Assembly (NCBI RefSeq): GCF_003569765.1
Contig: NZ_QXMG01000018.1
Coordinates: 29,027 to 93,026 of the forward strand
Origin: Caldimonas tepidiphila
GTDB taxonomy: Bacteria > Pseudomonadota > Gammaproteobacteria > Burkholderiales > Burkholderiaceae_C
Direction: 5' to 3'
DNA: 64,000 bases
Part shown: in pieces, positions 1-8,531 of the stretch
Layout: every line of letters starts with the position of its first letter
Numbering within the stretch: the first letter of the stretch is position 1
Notes under the pieces: generated by a model
Seen by the model: only the letters and a program-made list of their open reading frames with translations
Databases searched by the model: none
Told to the model about the DNA's origin: nothing
Made by a program: the position numbers and the translations under genes

Positions 1-677
1 AGGCGCAGCCGCGCGAAGCCGAGCAGTGCCGCGAGCAGCGCGTTGGCCGCCTCGACCGACAGCACCGCGGCGCCGAGCAGGCCCTGGCGCAGCGCCTCAC
101 TGCGCGGCGAGGCCAGGGGCGGCCCGGCCGCGACGAACAGCACCAGCAGGACGGTGAAGGCGCCGAGCGGCGCCGCCGACGGCACGGTGTGGAAGAACAG
201 CCAGGCGGCCGAGGCCGGCATCAGCAGGCAGGCGAGCGCCGCCTCGGCGACGTCGCGGCCGAGCCGCCGCAGCGTCAGGAACATCAGCGCCACGGTGCCG
301 GCGGCAGTCGCGCCCGAGCCCAGCGCGACGGCGGTGCGCGCGTCGATCGACAGCAGCGCCTGCAGCAGCCCGACCAGCGGCTGCACCAGCAGCGGCAGCG
401 CCGGCTGCAGTTGACGCGGGGCCACGTCCGGGTCGCTCAGCTCGAGGAGCGCGCGCAGCGGCTCGGTGCCGAACCAGCCGCCCCCGGCCTCGGTGCCGGG
501 ACGCAGCGTCTCGGGCGCGAACAGGCGCGTCGGCGCCTGCTCGCCGAGCGCGAAGGCGGTGGCGAAGGCCAGCAGCGCCAGCACCAGGCAGACCACCGAG
601 GCCGCGGACGAGGCCTCCCAGGCGGCTGCCGGGCGCGCGGCGCTGCGGGGCAACTCCAGACTCACCGGTTCCTGCAT
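1..677 (-). CDS. Multi-pass membrane protein, 5' part only (runs off left edge)
   Basis: The minus-strand frame is open from an ATG at 677 to the window edge, about 225 residues, with strongly GC-biased third positions. A hydrophobic segment lies near residues 27-45. A non-membrane loop containing GGGWFGTEPLR follows, then at least three more hydrophobic segments from about residue 115 on. One helix, a large exported loop and then clustered helices would suit a GT-C-type glycosyltransferase or another EPS membrane protein, but no motif settles it. The ATG at 677 has no good ribosome binding site. A well-formed site and ATG lie further upstream in another frame (see 662-826), so the true N-terminus is uncertain. 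Its position beside two EPS hydrolases suggests an EPS role, by inference only. Confidence 0.6.
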   Translation of the reverse strand, partial: MQEPVSLELPRSAARPAAAWEASSAASVVCLVLALLAFATAFALGEQAPTRLFAPETLRPGTEAGGGWFGTEPLRALLELSDPDVAPRQLQPALPLLVQPLVGLLQALLSIDARTAVALGSGATAAGTVALMFLTLRRLGRDVAEAALACLLMPASAAWLFFHTVPSAAPLGAFTVLLVLFVAAGPPLASPRSEALRQGLLGAAVLSVEAANALLAALLGFARLR

Positions 678-826
678 CGCCACCGCGCGGCGAGCCGCTG
701 CACCGCCCGCGACGACGCGCGCACGGACGGGCCGCCACCGGTCTGGGGCAAGGCTTCGGCACCGACGGGCCGCACGACATGAACGCCCTGCCGTGCCGAG
801 GGCGTGTTCCCAGGCAAGTCACTCAT
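662..826 (-). CDS. 54-codon ORF with strong RBS overlapping the membrane gene in another frame
   Basis: The ORF starts MSDLPGNTPSARQG and has AGGAGA six bases before its ATG at 826. Third codon positions are GC-rich until just before the TGA at 662-664. The next gene's ATG (677) lies inside it in a different frame. It could be a short translationally coupled leader, or the authentic N-terminus of the membrane protein separated from it by a one- or two-base frameshift near 680. The second reading is attractive because the good RBS belongs to this ORF and the downstream ATG has none. Confidence 0.4.
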   Translation of the reverse strand: MSDLPGNTPSARQGVHVVRPVGAEALPQTGGGPSVRASSRAVQRLAARWRCRNR

Positions 827-1042
827 GGGTTTCTCCTGCGGGGCAGTCTAGGGAGCGCTTTCCTTGCCGGTCCCCCTCTAGCCGGGGGGCGGTCACCCCC
901 CGTTCACATTTGCAAACCCTGCGTGCGCGTGCGGCGCGACATGATCTGCGGCGGTATCCGCGCCCTCGACGGCGGGCGCCTCCCGGCCGCGCCCGCCCTG
1001 CGCGTGCAGTCCGTTCCCCGGCCGGCGAAGGAGGCGCGGAGC
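827..1042. other. Divergent intergenic region
   Basis: This is the control region between the leftward membrane gene and the rightward glycosidase gene. Positions 905-918 form a short A/T-rich pocket (TTCACATTTGCAAA). A GGGGGG run near 884-889 faces a CCCCCC run near 896-901. I found no convincing -35/-10 pair, and a sigma-54 GG-N10-GC pattern was looked for and not found. Confidence 0.3.
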
Positions 1043-2800
1043 GTGAGTCGATGGAGTGCGCTGCGGTGCGGCCGCGCGCTGCTGCTGGGCCTGGCGCTGC
1101 TGGCCGGCATCGCGCGGCCGGCCGCCGCGCTGGTCGAGCTGCCGGCGAGCTCGGGCGCGGCGGCCGGCGGCGGGCGCGAGCGCGCGATGGCGGCGGCCCG
1201 CCCGCTCGAGCTGCCCGGGCCGCGCATCAACGCCTGGGGGCAGCCCGCGCCGCGCCACGAGTTCGAGACGCTGCGCGCTGAAGGCGGCTCGACGCCGCGC
1301 CACCGGTTGCGCATCGTCGAACGCGCCCGCGGCAGCGACGCGCACCTGTTCTGGCCGCTGCCCTTCCGCAAGGGCCGGGCCTACCAGGCCGAGCTGACGC
1401 TGAGCGCCGCCGCGCCGGTGGACGTGGAGGTGATGCTGCGGCGCGACGAGCCGCCCTGGGACCCGTACGCGATCCGCACGCTGCGCCTCGGGCGCACGCC
1501 GCAGACGGTGCGGCTCGAGGGCTGGGCGCTGTCGGACGCGCCGGCCTCGCTGCGCGTCGCCGTGCTCGGCGAGGGCGTGGACGTGTTCGCCGGGCGGCCC
1601 GCGGTGCGCGAGACGCCGGGCGGCGCCTTCGGCCCGGCGCTGACGCAGCCGGTGCCCGATGCCTTCTTCGGCGTGCACCTGATGCGGCTCGGCCAGCACC
1701 TGAACTGGCCGGACTTCGATCCCGGCTTCGTGCGGCTGTGGGACACGCGCACCACCTGGAAGGACCTGCAGCCCGAGCCCGGCGGCTGGAACTTCGGCAA
1801 CGCCGCGTGGCGGCGGCTCGACCTGTACGTGAACCACGTGCGGCGCGTGGGCCGCGCCGCGCAGCCGCTCCTCGTGCTCGGCCAGACGCCGCGCTGGGCC
1901 TCGACCGAGCCGGATTCGCACAGCCCCTACGGCCGCGGCCACGCGGCGCCGCCGCGCGACACCGAGGACTGGCGCCGCTACGTGCGCACGCTCGCGCGGC
2001 GCTACGCCGGCCGCATCCGCCACTGGGAGCTGTGGAACGAGCCCGACCACTCGATCTTCTACCGCGGCTCGGTGGAGCGCATGGTCGAGCTCGCCCGCGT
2101 CGCGCGCGAGGAGCTGAAGGCGGCGGACCCGGCCAACGTGCTCGTCTCGCCGGGGCTGACGATGGGCCAGGGGCTGCGCTGGCTGCACCGCTTCCTCGCC
2201 GCCGGGGGCGGGCGCCACGTCGACGTGATCGCCTTCCACTGGTACTACGACAGCGCGCCGGAGTCGCTGCTGCCGGCGATCGCGAACGTGCGGCAGCTGA
2301 TGCGGCAGCACGGCGTCGCGGACAAGCCGCTGTGGAACACCGAGGGCGGTCTGGTGTGCAACAAGCGGCTGCGCGACTGCTCGCCGATGCGGCTGGGCGA
2401 GGACGAGCAGCTCGGCCTGCACGCGCGCGCGATGCTGCTGATGTGGTCCGCGGGCGTCGCCCGGTTCGACTACTACTTCTGGGAAGGGCGCTGGCCCGGC
2501 GAGGCACTGCTGGAGGGGGACTTCCGCACGCCCACGCTCGCCGGCCGCGGCCGCGCCGAGGCGGTGCGCTGGATGCGAGGCGCGCGCGTGCTCGACGCCT
2601 TCCACGTCGGCGAGCGGGTCTGGGTGCTGCGCATGCAGCGCGGCGAGCGGCGTTTCTCGATCGTCTGGGCCACCGAGCCCACCGAGGTGCGGCTGCCGAG
2701 GGAATGGGGCAGCACCCGGCTGCGCCGCCTCGACGGCCGCGCGGCGCGGCTGGAGGGAGGCCGCGTCGTCGTGACCGAGGCACCGATGCTGCTTCAGTAG
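1043..2800 (+). CDS. Secreted PslG-like (GH39-type) glycoside hydrolase
   Basis: Predicted 585-residue exported glycosidase, probably cutting or trimming the EPS made by the neighbouring operon. The start is GTG 1043, chosen because GAAGGAGG lies eight bases upstream (1027-1034) and a signal peptide begins there (hydrophobic core LLLGLALLAGIA, cleavage near PAAA). An N-terminal beta-rich module (about residues 85-180) precedes a TIM-barrel domain from about residue 207 (FFGVHL). The acid/base is E333 in WNEPD and the nucleophile E434 in WNTEGG, as in GH39 and PslG. A small C-terminal beta domain follows (about 515-585). The next gene is a paralogue with the same layout, so the pair looks like a local duplication. 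The exact substrate cannot be read from sequence. Confidence 0.82.
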   Translation: MSRWSALRCGRALLLGLALLAGIARPAAALVELPASSGAAAGGGRERAMAAARPLELPGPRINAWGQPAPRHEFETLRAEGGSTPRHRLRIVERARGSDAHLFWPLPFRKGRAYQAELTLSAAAPVDVEVMLRRDEPPWDPYAIRTLRLGRTPQTVRLEGWALSDAPASLRVAVLGEGVDVFAGRPAVRETPGGAFGPALTQPVPDAFFGVHLMRLGQHLNWPDFDPGFVRLWDTRTTWKDLQPEPGGWNFGNAAWRRLDLYVNHVRRVGRAAQPLLVLGQTPRWASTEPDSHSPYGRGHAAPPRDTEDWRRYVRTLARRYAGRIRHWELWNEPDHSIFYRGSVERMVELARVAREELKAADPANVLVSPGLTMGQGLRWLHRFLAAGGGRHVDVIAFHWYYDSAPESLLPAIANVRQLMRQHGVADKPLWNTEGGLVCNKRLRDCSPMRLGEDEQLGLHARAMLLMWSAGVARFDYYFWEGRWPGEALLEGDFRTPTLAGRGRAEAVRWMRGARVLDAFHVGERVWVLRMQRGERRFSIVWATEPTEVRLPREWGSTRLRRLDGRAARLEGGRVVVTEAPMLLQ

Positions 2801-2822
2801 CGCCCCCGCCGCGGCCTGCCCG

Positions 2823-2856
2823 GCCCGGTCGCCGCAAGGCGCACCGGGCTTTTCTT
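2823..2856 (+). terminator. Intrinsic terminator after the first glycosidase
   Basis: GCCCGGT (2823-2829) pairs with ACCGGGC (2843-2849). CGCC/GGCG extends the stem with one bulged base around a GCAA tetraloop, and TTTTCTT follows at once. This is a textbook rho-independent terminator, so the second glycosidase gene probably has its own promoter. Confidence 0.8.
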
Positions 2857-3165
2857 CTGGCCGCCACCCCTCTCGCCGAAGCAGCGGGACGCCTGAACGG
2901 CCGAAAACTTTCAATTTCTCACGGAAACGCCCGGCAAGTGCCTGAAGCGGCTTCAGTGGGACGCCGCCCCATCCGATAGCCCGGCATCGCCAAGGCGCCC
3001 AGCGCTCAGGCTGCCTGCCTGACAACGCCTGCGGGGAATCCACGGCCGTGCGCGGCCGCGATGAAGCGATCCCCTTTTGCAGCCCGCCCCGATCCGTCGA
3101 GCCCGCCCTTGCGCGCGGCCAGGACCGGCGCGGGCCGTCGAAGAACACCCCGATCAGGACGTTTC
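2857..3165. other. Intergenic region upstream of the lipoprotein glycosidase
   Basis: The region has an A/T-rich pocket at 2902-2925 (GAAAACTTTCAATTTCTC) and a perfect palindrome at 2942-2956 (CTGAAG-CGG-CTTCAG) that could be an operator. No clear -35/-10 pair was found. The frame stays open upstream of the chosen ATG, back to an ATG at 3061, but that stretch encodes an Arg/Pro-rich string without a signal peptide. Confidence 0.35.
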
Positions 3166-5673
3166 ATGAGCAAGTCCCTTCCGAACTGGGCTTTGTGCCT
3201 GTCCCTCGTGCTGCTGTCGGCCTGCGGCGGCGGCAGCGATCCCCTCGCCCCGCTACGCGAGCCGAACCCTCCCGTCGCCGGCGATCCGAGCGGCGGCATG
3301 GGCGCCGACCTGCCGGCCGAAGCGAGCGACGAACCGCTCGTCGATGCGGCCGACCTGCCCGGCGCCGAGGCGGTCTACCCCCCGCCCTCCGAACAGATCA
3401 AGAACACCGTCGTCGTCGCCGAGGGCACGTTGCTGACCCGCTCCGACTTCGAGGGCAGCTACACCAGCACCGCGCCGGGCTGGCGCGTGAACTACTGGGG
3501 CAGCGTGAGGTTCGAGACCGCGCGCGAGACGCGCGCCACCCACGTCCACAGCGGCGCCTCCGCGCAGCGCTTCCGCGTCGTCGAGCGCGCCTCGGGCGCC
3601 GACGCCCACCTGATCTATCCCTACGGCTTCGTCAACGGCCGCAGCTACCGCGTCGCGCTCTACCTGCGCACCGACACCGCGGCCGAGGTCGAGGTGCAGC
3701 TGCGCCGCGACGCCCATCCCTGGGACGTCTTCGCGCGCCAGGTCGTGAAGCTCGGCAGCGGCTGGACCCGCGTCGAGCTCGGTGGCACGTTCCGCTGGAG
3801 CGATCCCGGCTCGATCCGCATCGTCTCGCGCACGCCGGGCGCCGCCTTCTACATCGACGACATGTCGCTCGCCGAGGTCGTGCCGGCGACGACCACCACC
3901 ACCACCACCAGCCCCACGCCATCCACCACGCCGACCACCGAGCCGACGAGCCCGGGCACGGCCACCGAGCCGGCGCCGACGGAGCCGGTCGTCAGCGGCG
4001 GCCTGACGCTGCCGGCCGCCGGCAACCCCGCGGTGTCGGTGACGACGCTGCTGCGCTCGACGATGGAGGGCAGCTACGCCAGCACCGCGCCCGGCTGGCG
4101 CGCCAACTACTGGGGCACCCCCACCCCCACCTTCGAGCTCTCGCGCGAGAGCCGCGCCGGCTACGTGCAGGAAGGCAGCTCCTCGCAGCGCTTCCGCATG
4201 GTGACGAAGGGCGGCGGCGACGTGCACCTCTACCACTCCTACGCCTTCGTGAAGGGCCGCACCTACCGCGCCACCGCCTGGCTGCGCTCGGACGTCCCGG
4301 CGCGCGTCACCTTCTTCATGCGCCGCGACGCGCATCCCTGGGACGCCTTCGCCACGCGCACGCTCGAGCTCGGCCCCGGCTGGCAGAAAGTCGAGATCCA
4401 GGGCGCCTACATGGCCGACGTCGGCGGCTCGCTGCGCCTGCAGTCGCATACGCCGGGCGCCAATGTCTGGATGGACGACGTGACGCTCGCGCAGGTCGAC
4501 CACAACGACCTCGCGCCCTTCAGCACCGAGACGCTGCCCGACACGCTGTTCGGCATGCACGTCAACAAGTTCGGCTCGCACCAGAACTGGCCCGGGCTCG
4601 GCCAGCGCGTGCTGCGCCTGCACAACACCGGCACGCACTGGAGGAACGTCGAGCCCGCCAACAACGCCTGGGACTGGCGGCGCCTGGACCTGCTGGTGGA
4701 CTACGCGCGCCGCAACGACCCGAACGGCACCATCCTCTACACGATGGGCATGACGCCGCAATGGGCCTCGAGCAACCCGACCCAGGGCTCGATGTACGGC
4801 GCGGGCGCCGCAGCCGCCCCGGCGAACATGGAGGACTGGCGCGACTACGTGCGCACGATCGCGCGCCGCTACGCCGGCCACATCCGCCACTGGGAGCTGT
4901 GGAACGAGCCCGACTACAAGGGCCACTGGACCGGCTCGATCGACCAGATGCTGACGATGACGCGCATCGCGCACGAGGAGCTCAAGGCCGCCGATCCCGC
5001 CAACGTGCTGGTCTCGCCGGGCCTCACCGCCAGCCAGGGCGCGGCCTTCCTCGACAACTTCCTGAGCGGCGGCGGCGGCCGGCACGTGGACGCGATCGGC
5101 TTCCACTGGTACTACGACGTGCGACCGGAGGCGCTCGCGACGAAGATCGAGAACGTGCGCCAGATCATGCGCAACCACGGCGTGGGCGAGCGCCCGCTGT
5201 GGAACACCGAGGGCGCGCCGCTGTGCAACGCGGAGTGGCAGACCTGCAGCACCTGGGTGCCAACGCTCGAGGAGCAGCGCTCGGTCAACGCGCGCGCGCT
5301 GCTGACAATGGCGGCCAAGGGCGTGGCGAACTTCAACTTCTACTTCTGGGAGGACACCGTCGCGATCAAGCGGCTGGTGCAGTCGGACTGGCTCACGCCG
5401 ACGCCGGCGGCCGAGGCCTACGCCGAGGCGATCCGCTGGATGAAGGGCGCCCGCGTCACCGATGCCTTCCGCGTCGACGACAACGTGCATGTGTTCCGCA
5501 TGAACCGCGGCAGCGAGACCTACACGGTGCTGTGGGCCGCGCGGGGCGCCACGCTCGTGAACCTGCCCGCCGCCTGGGGCGCGAGCCGGCTGCGCGCGCT
5601 CGACGGCAGCGAGACGGCGCTGCCGGCCAGCCGCCAGATCTCGATCGGGCTGGAGCCGGTGCTGCTGAAGTAG
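3166..5673 (+). CDS. Lipoprotein PslG-like glycoside hydrolase with duplicated N-terminal module
   Basis: Predicted 835-residue surface or periplasmic glycosidase. The start at ATG 3166 opens a lipoprotein signal ending in LLSAC, with the lipid cysteine at residue 20. Two copies of a roughly 150-residue beta-rich, carbohydrate-binding-like module follow: residues ~89-240 and ~295-445. Both copies contain EGSY.STAPGWR and RRDAHPWD. They are joined by a Thr/Pro/Ser linker that begins with a run of ACC codons. The GH39-type barrel starts near residue 461, with E581 (WNEPD) as acid/base and E682 (WNTEG) as nucleophile. It matches the upstream gene across barrel and C-terminal domain, with one extra module. 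It likely acts on EPS at the cell surface. No carbohydrate ligand can be named. Confidence 0.83.
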   Translation: MSKSLPNWALCLSLVLLSACGGGSDPLAPLREPNPPVAGDPSGGMGADLPAEASDEPLVDAADLPGAEAVYPPPSEQIKNTVVVAEGTLLTRSDFEGSYTSTAPGWRVNYWGSVRFETARETRATHVHSGASAQRFRVVERASGADAHLIYPYGFVNGRSYRVALYLRTDTAAEVEVQLRRDAHPWDVFARQVVKLGSGWTRVELGGTFRWSDPGSIRIVSRTPGAAFYIDDMSLAEVVPATTTTTTTSPTPSTTPTTEPTSPGTATEPAPTEPVVSGGLTLPAAGNPAVSVTTLLRSTMEGSYASTAPGWRANYWGTPTPTFELSRESRAGYVQEGSSSQRFRMVTKGGGDVHLYHSYAFVKGRTYRATAWLRSDVPARVTFFMRRDAHPWDAFATRTLELGPGWQKVEIQGAYMADVGGSLRLQSHTPGANVWMDDVTLAQVDHNDLAPFSTETLPDTLFGMHVNKFGSHQNWPGLGQRVLRLHNTGTHWRNVEPANNAWDWRRLDLLVDYARRNDPNGTILYTMGMTPQWASSNPTQGSMYGAGAAAAPANMEDWRDYVRTIARRYAGHIRHWELWNEPDYKGHWTGSIDQMLTMTRIAHEELKAADPANVLVSPGLTASQGAAFLDNFLSGGGGRHVDAIGFHWYYDVRPEALATKIENVRQIMRNHGVGERPLWNTEGAPLCNAEWQTCSTWVPTLEEQRSVNARALLTMAAKGVANFNFYFWEDTVAIKRLVQSDWLTPTPAAEAYAEAIRWMKGARVTDAFRVDDNVHVFRMNRGSETYTVLWAARGATLVNLPAAWGASRLRALDGSETALPASRQISIGLEPVLLK

Positions 5674-5691
5674 CGCCCCCACCGCCCTGCC

Positions 5692-5728
5692 ACGAGGACG
5701 GCCTCACGGCAAGCCGTGCCGTCCTCGT
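5692..5728 (+). terminator. Long hairpin after the lipoprotein glycosidase
   Basis: ACGAGGACGGC (5692-5702) pairs perfectly with GCCGTCCTCGT (5718-5728). An inner ACGGC/GCCGT stem continues it after a CTC bulge. It lies just past the stop codon and before the kinase gene. No T-run follows, so it may be an RNA-stabilising or rho-assisted structure and not a classical terminator. Confidence 0.45.
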
Positions 5729-5812
5729 CGCATGAGGGGTTGCACGGTGGTAGTGTGTGGCCTTGAGCACGCTCACGAGGAGCGCCGGGCAGGAGCAGGA
5801 GGAGTGGCAGGC

Positions 5813-8467
5813 ATGCGAGAAGACGTGGAGCAGGGTCCGCGACCCCCGGTGACCGACGCGCCGTGGCGGCCGGTTCCATGGCCGCCGCTCGAGGCGCTGG
5901 AGTGCCATGTCGGCAGCTGCTCGACCGCGCTGGAGCGCGAGGTGCTGGTGCGGGAACTGCGGCGCCGCGAGACCTGGCAGGCGCTGCTGGCCGAGTCGGC
6001 CGCGGCGATGCTGCAGGCACGCGAGGCGCAGCCGCTCGCCGCCGAACTGTTCGAGCGCGTCGGCCCGGCACTGGGCGCCGACCTGTTCTTCAACTACCGC
6101 CTCGACGACAGCGCCGGCATGCCCGTGCTGGTGCTCGAGGCCGCGGGCGGTCTCGACGAGGCGCTGCGCGAGGCCTGCACGCGGCTTGCGCTCGGCGAGG
6201 CGCTGTGCGGAAGCTGCGCGCTGCTGCGCGTGCCGGTCTGCCTGGACGACGTGCAGCACAGCGCGGATCCGCGCGCCGCCCTCGTGCGCGGCTTCGGCGT
6301 GCGCGCCTATGCCTGCCATCCGCTGCTCGCCGGCGGGGAGCTGCTCGGCACGCTGAGCTTCGCGTCGCGCCTCAAGGACCGCTTCGCGCCCGACGAGCTG
6401 GCCTTCATTGCCGCGCTCAGCCACCACGTCGCGCTCGCCCACCAGCGCCTGCGCGCCGAGCGCGCGCTGCGCGACAGCGAGGAGCGCTTCCGCGCCACCT
6501 TCGACAACGCGGCGGTCGGCATCGCCCATGTCGCGCCCGACGGGCGCTGGCTGCGCGTCAACGACCGGCTCTGCGCGATCCTGCGCCGCACCCGCGAGGA
6601 ACTGCTGCACAACTCCTTCGCCGATCTCACCCACCCCGAGGACATCGAGCCCGACTGGGCGCAGGCGCGGGGGCTGCTCGCCGGCGAGATCCCCCGCTAT
6701 GCGATGGAGAAGCGCTACCTGCTCCCCGACGGCTCGACCCTGCCGGCGAACCTGACCGTCTCGCTGGTGCGTCGCGGCGACGGCACGCCGGATTACTTCA
6801 TCTCGGTGGTCGAGGACATCCGCCACCGCAAGCAGGCCGAGTCGGCGCTCGACCGCCGCGAGCGCGAGCTGCGCAGCCTCGCCGACAACTCCCCGGACGT
6901 GCTGCTGCGCTTCGACCGTGCGCTGCGCCACGTCTTCGTCAATGCCGCCATCGTGCACGTGACGGGCCGCCCGCGCGAGCGGTTCATCGGCCGCACCCAC
7001 CGCGAGCTCGGCCTGCCGGAGGCGTCCTGCGCGATGTGGGAGGAGGCGATCCGGCAGGTGTTCGAGACCGGCGCGCCCGAGACGCTCGAGTTCATCGCCA
7101 CCTCCACCGATCCCGACGCGCCCCGCCGCCGCTTCAGCGCGCGGCTCGTGGCCGAGCGCGGCGCCGGCGGCGAGGTCGAGCATGTGCTCGGCATCGCGCA
7201 CGACGTCACCGAGCGCTGGCGCATCGAGCAGGAGCGCGAGCAGCTGCTCGGCGCCGAGCGGGCCGCGCGCGCCGAGGTCGAGCGCGCCGCGCGCCTGAAG
7301 GACGAGTTCCTCGCCACGCTCAGCCACGAGCTGCGCACGCCGCTCAACGCGATCGTCGGCTGGGCCCACGTGCTGCAGCGCGCGGGCAGCGACAACCCGC
7401 TGATCCGCCAGGGCCTGGAGGTGATCGCGCGCAACGCGCAGGCGCAGGCGCAGCTGATCGCCGACCTGCTCGACATGAACCGCATCGTCGCGGGCAAGCT
7501 GAAGATGGAGCCCGCCCCGGTGGACATCGCGCGCGTCGCCGCGGCGGCCGCGGACACGCTGCGGCCCACCGCCGACAGCAAGGGCGTGGGGCTCGCGCTG
7601 CGGCTCGACGAGACGCTGCCGACGCTGCGCGGCGACGCCGCGCGGCTGCAGCAGGTGCTGTGGAACCTGCTGAGCAACGCGATCAAGTTCACGCCCTCCG
7701 GCGGCAGCGTGACGCTGACGGCCGAGGCGGTGCCCGAGGGCGTGCGCGTGTGCGTCGAGGACAGCGGCGAGGGGATCGATCCGGCCTTCCTGCCCCACCT
7801 GTTCGAGCGCTTCCGCCAGGCCGACGGCTCGATCGCGCGCCGCCACGGCGGGCTGGGCCTGGGGCTGTCGATCGCGCGGCAGCTCGTCGAGCTGCACGGC
7901 GGGCGCATCACTGCCCACAGCGAAGGCAGCGGCCGCGGCTCGCGCTTCGAGATCCTGCTGCCGGTGGCGGCGGCCGTGGCCCCGGCTGCGGCGTCGGCCG
8001 GCATCGAGCCCGGCGCGCGCCTCGCGGCAGCGGCCGCCCGGCGTACCGTGCCGCGGCCCGAGGCGGAGCCCTACGTCGACCTGCAGGGCGTGCGCGTGCT
8101 GCTGGTGGACGACCAGCCCGACGCGCTCGAGCTCGGGCGCCGCCTGCTCGGCGAGTGCGGAGCCGTCGTGGACACCGCGGCGAGCGGCAGCGCCGCGCTC
8201 GAGCGGCTGAGGCAGGCGCGGCCGCACGTGCTGCTCAGCGACATCGGCATGCCCGGCATGGACGGCTACGAGCTGGTGCGGCAGGTGCGCGGCCCGCTCG
8301 GGCTGGACGCCGCGGCCCTGCCGGCGATCGCGCTCACCGCCTTCACGCGCCCCGAGGACCGCGAGCGCGCGCTGGCCGCCGGCTTCCAGGCGCACCTGAG
8401 CAAGCCGCTGCAGACCTCGGCGCTGATCGCCGCGGTGCAGCGCTTCGCCGGCAGCGCCTCGGCCTGA
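5813..8467 (+). CDS. Cytosolic hybrid sensor histidine kinase (GAF-PAS-PAS-HisKA-HATPase-REC)
   Basis: Predicted 884-residue signalling kinase. The start is ATG 5813, with AGGAGGAG eight bases upstream (5797-5804). A GAF-like domain spans about residues 40-195. Two PAS domains follow (about 200-345 and 350-475), then a HisKA helix with ATLSHELRTPLNAI (phospho-acceptor H505). Next come an HATPase domain (N box LWNLLSNAIKF, G boxes VEDSGEGI and GGLGLGLSIA) and a C-terminal receiver with D810 in SDIGMPGMDG. No membrane segment or signal peptide is seen, so the input is probably intracellular or a diffusible molecule. It carries its own receiver and has no adjacent response regulator with an output domain. 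Its place inside the EPS locus suggests control of EPS production, by inference. Confidence 0.88.
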   Translation: MREDVEQGPRPPVTDAPWRPVPWPPLEALECHVGSCSTALEREVLVRELRRRETWQALLAESAAAMLQAREAQPLAAELFERVGPALGADLFFNYRLDDSAGMPVLVLEAAGGLDEALREACTRLALGEALCGSCALLRVPVCLDDVQHSADPRAALVRGFGVRAYACHPLLAGGELLGTLSFASRLKDRFAPDELAFIAALSHHVALAHQRLRAERALRDSEERFRATFDNAAVGIAHVAPDGRWLRVNDRLCAILRRTREELLHNSFADLTHPEDIEPDWAQARGLLAGEIPRYAMEKRYLLPDGSTLPANLTVSLVRRGDGTPDYFISVVEDIRHRKQAESALDRRERELRSLADNSPDVLLRFDRALRHVFVNAAIVHVTGRPRERFIGRTHRELGLPEASCAMWEEAIRQVFETGAPETLEFIATSTDPDAPRRRFSARLVAERGAGGEVEHVLGIAHDVTERWRIEQEREQLLGAERAARAEVERAARLKDEFLATLSHELRTPLNAIVGWAHVLQRAGSDNPLIRQGLEVIARNAQAQAQLIADLLDMNRIVAGKLKMEPAPVDIARVAAAAADTLRPTADSKGVGLALRLDETLPTLRGDAARLQQVLWNLLSNAIKFTPSGGSVTLTAEAVPEGVRVCVEDSGEGIDPAFLPHLFERFRQADGSIARRHGGLGLGLSIARQLVELHGGRITAHSEGSGRGSRFEILLPVAAAVAPAAASAGIEPGARLAAAAARRTVPRPEAEPYVDLQGVRVLLVDDQPDALELGRRLLGECGAVVDTAASGSAALERLRQARPHVLLSDIGMPGMDGYELVRQVRGPLGLDAAALPAIALTAFTRPEDRERALAAGFQAHLSKPLQTSALIAAVQRFAGSASA

Positions 8468-8531
8468 ATTCGGCCCCTTTGCGCAAGCGGCCCGGTTCCT
8501 CGCGGCCGCGCCCGCCGCGGCCCTCCTTCAT

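Noticed and set aside
841..920. Sigma-54 promoter before the first glycosidase
   Set aside because: TTGC elements at 864-867 and 910-913 lack the GG at the required spacing.
893..3148. Long minus-strand reading frame over the first glycosidase
   Set aside because: It is the antisense shadow of a high-GC gene: Arg/Ala/His-rich with no domain, while the plus strand carries a signal peptide and catalytic motifs.
5456..8395. A 979-codon minus-strand frame over the hybrid kinase
   Set aside because: Shadow of the kinase gene, whose plus-strand motifs (H505, D810, N and G boxes) are intact.
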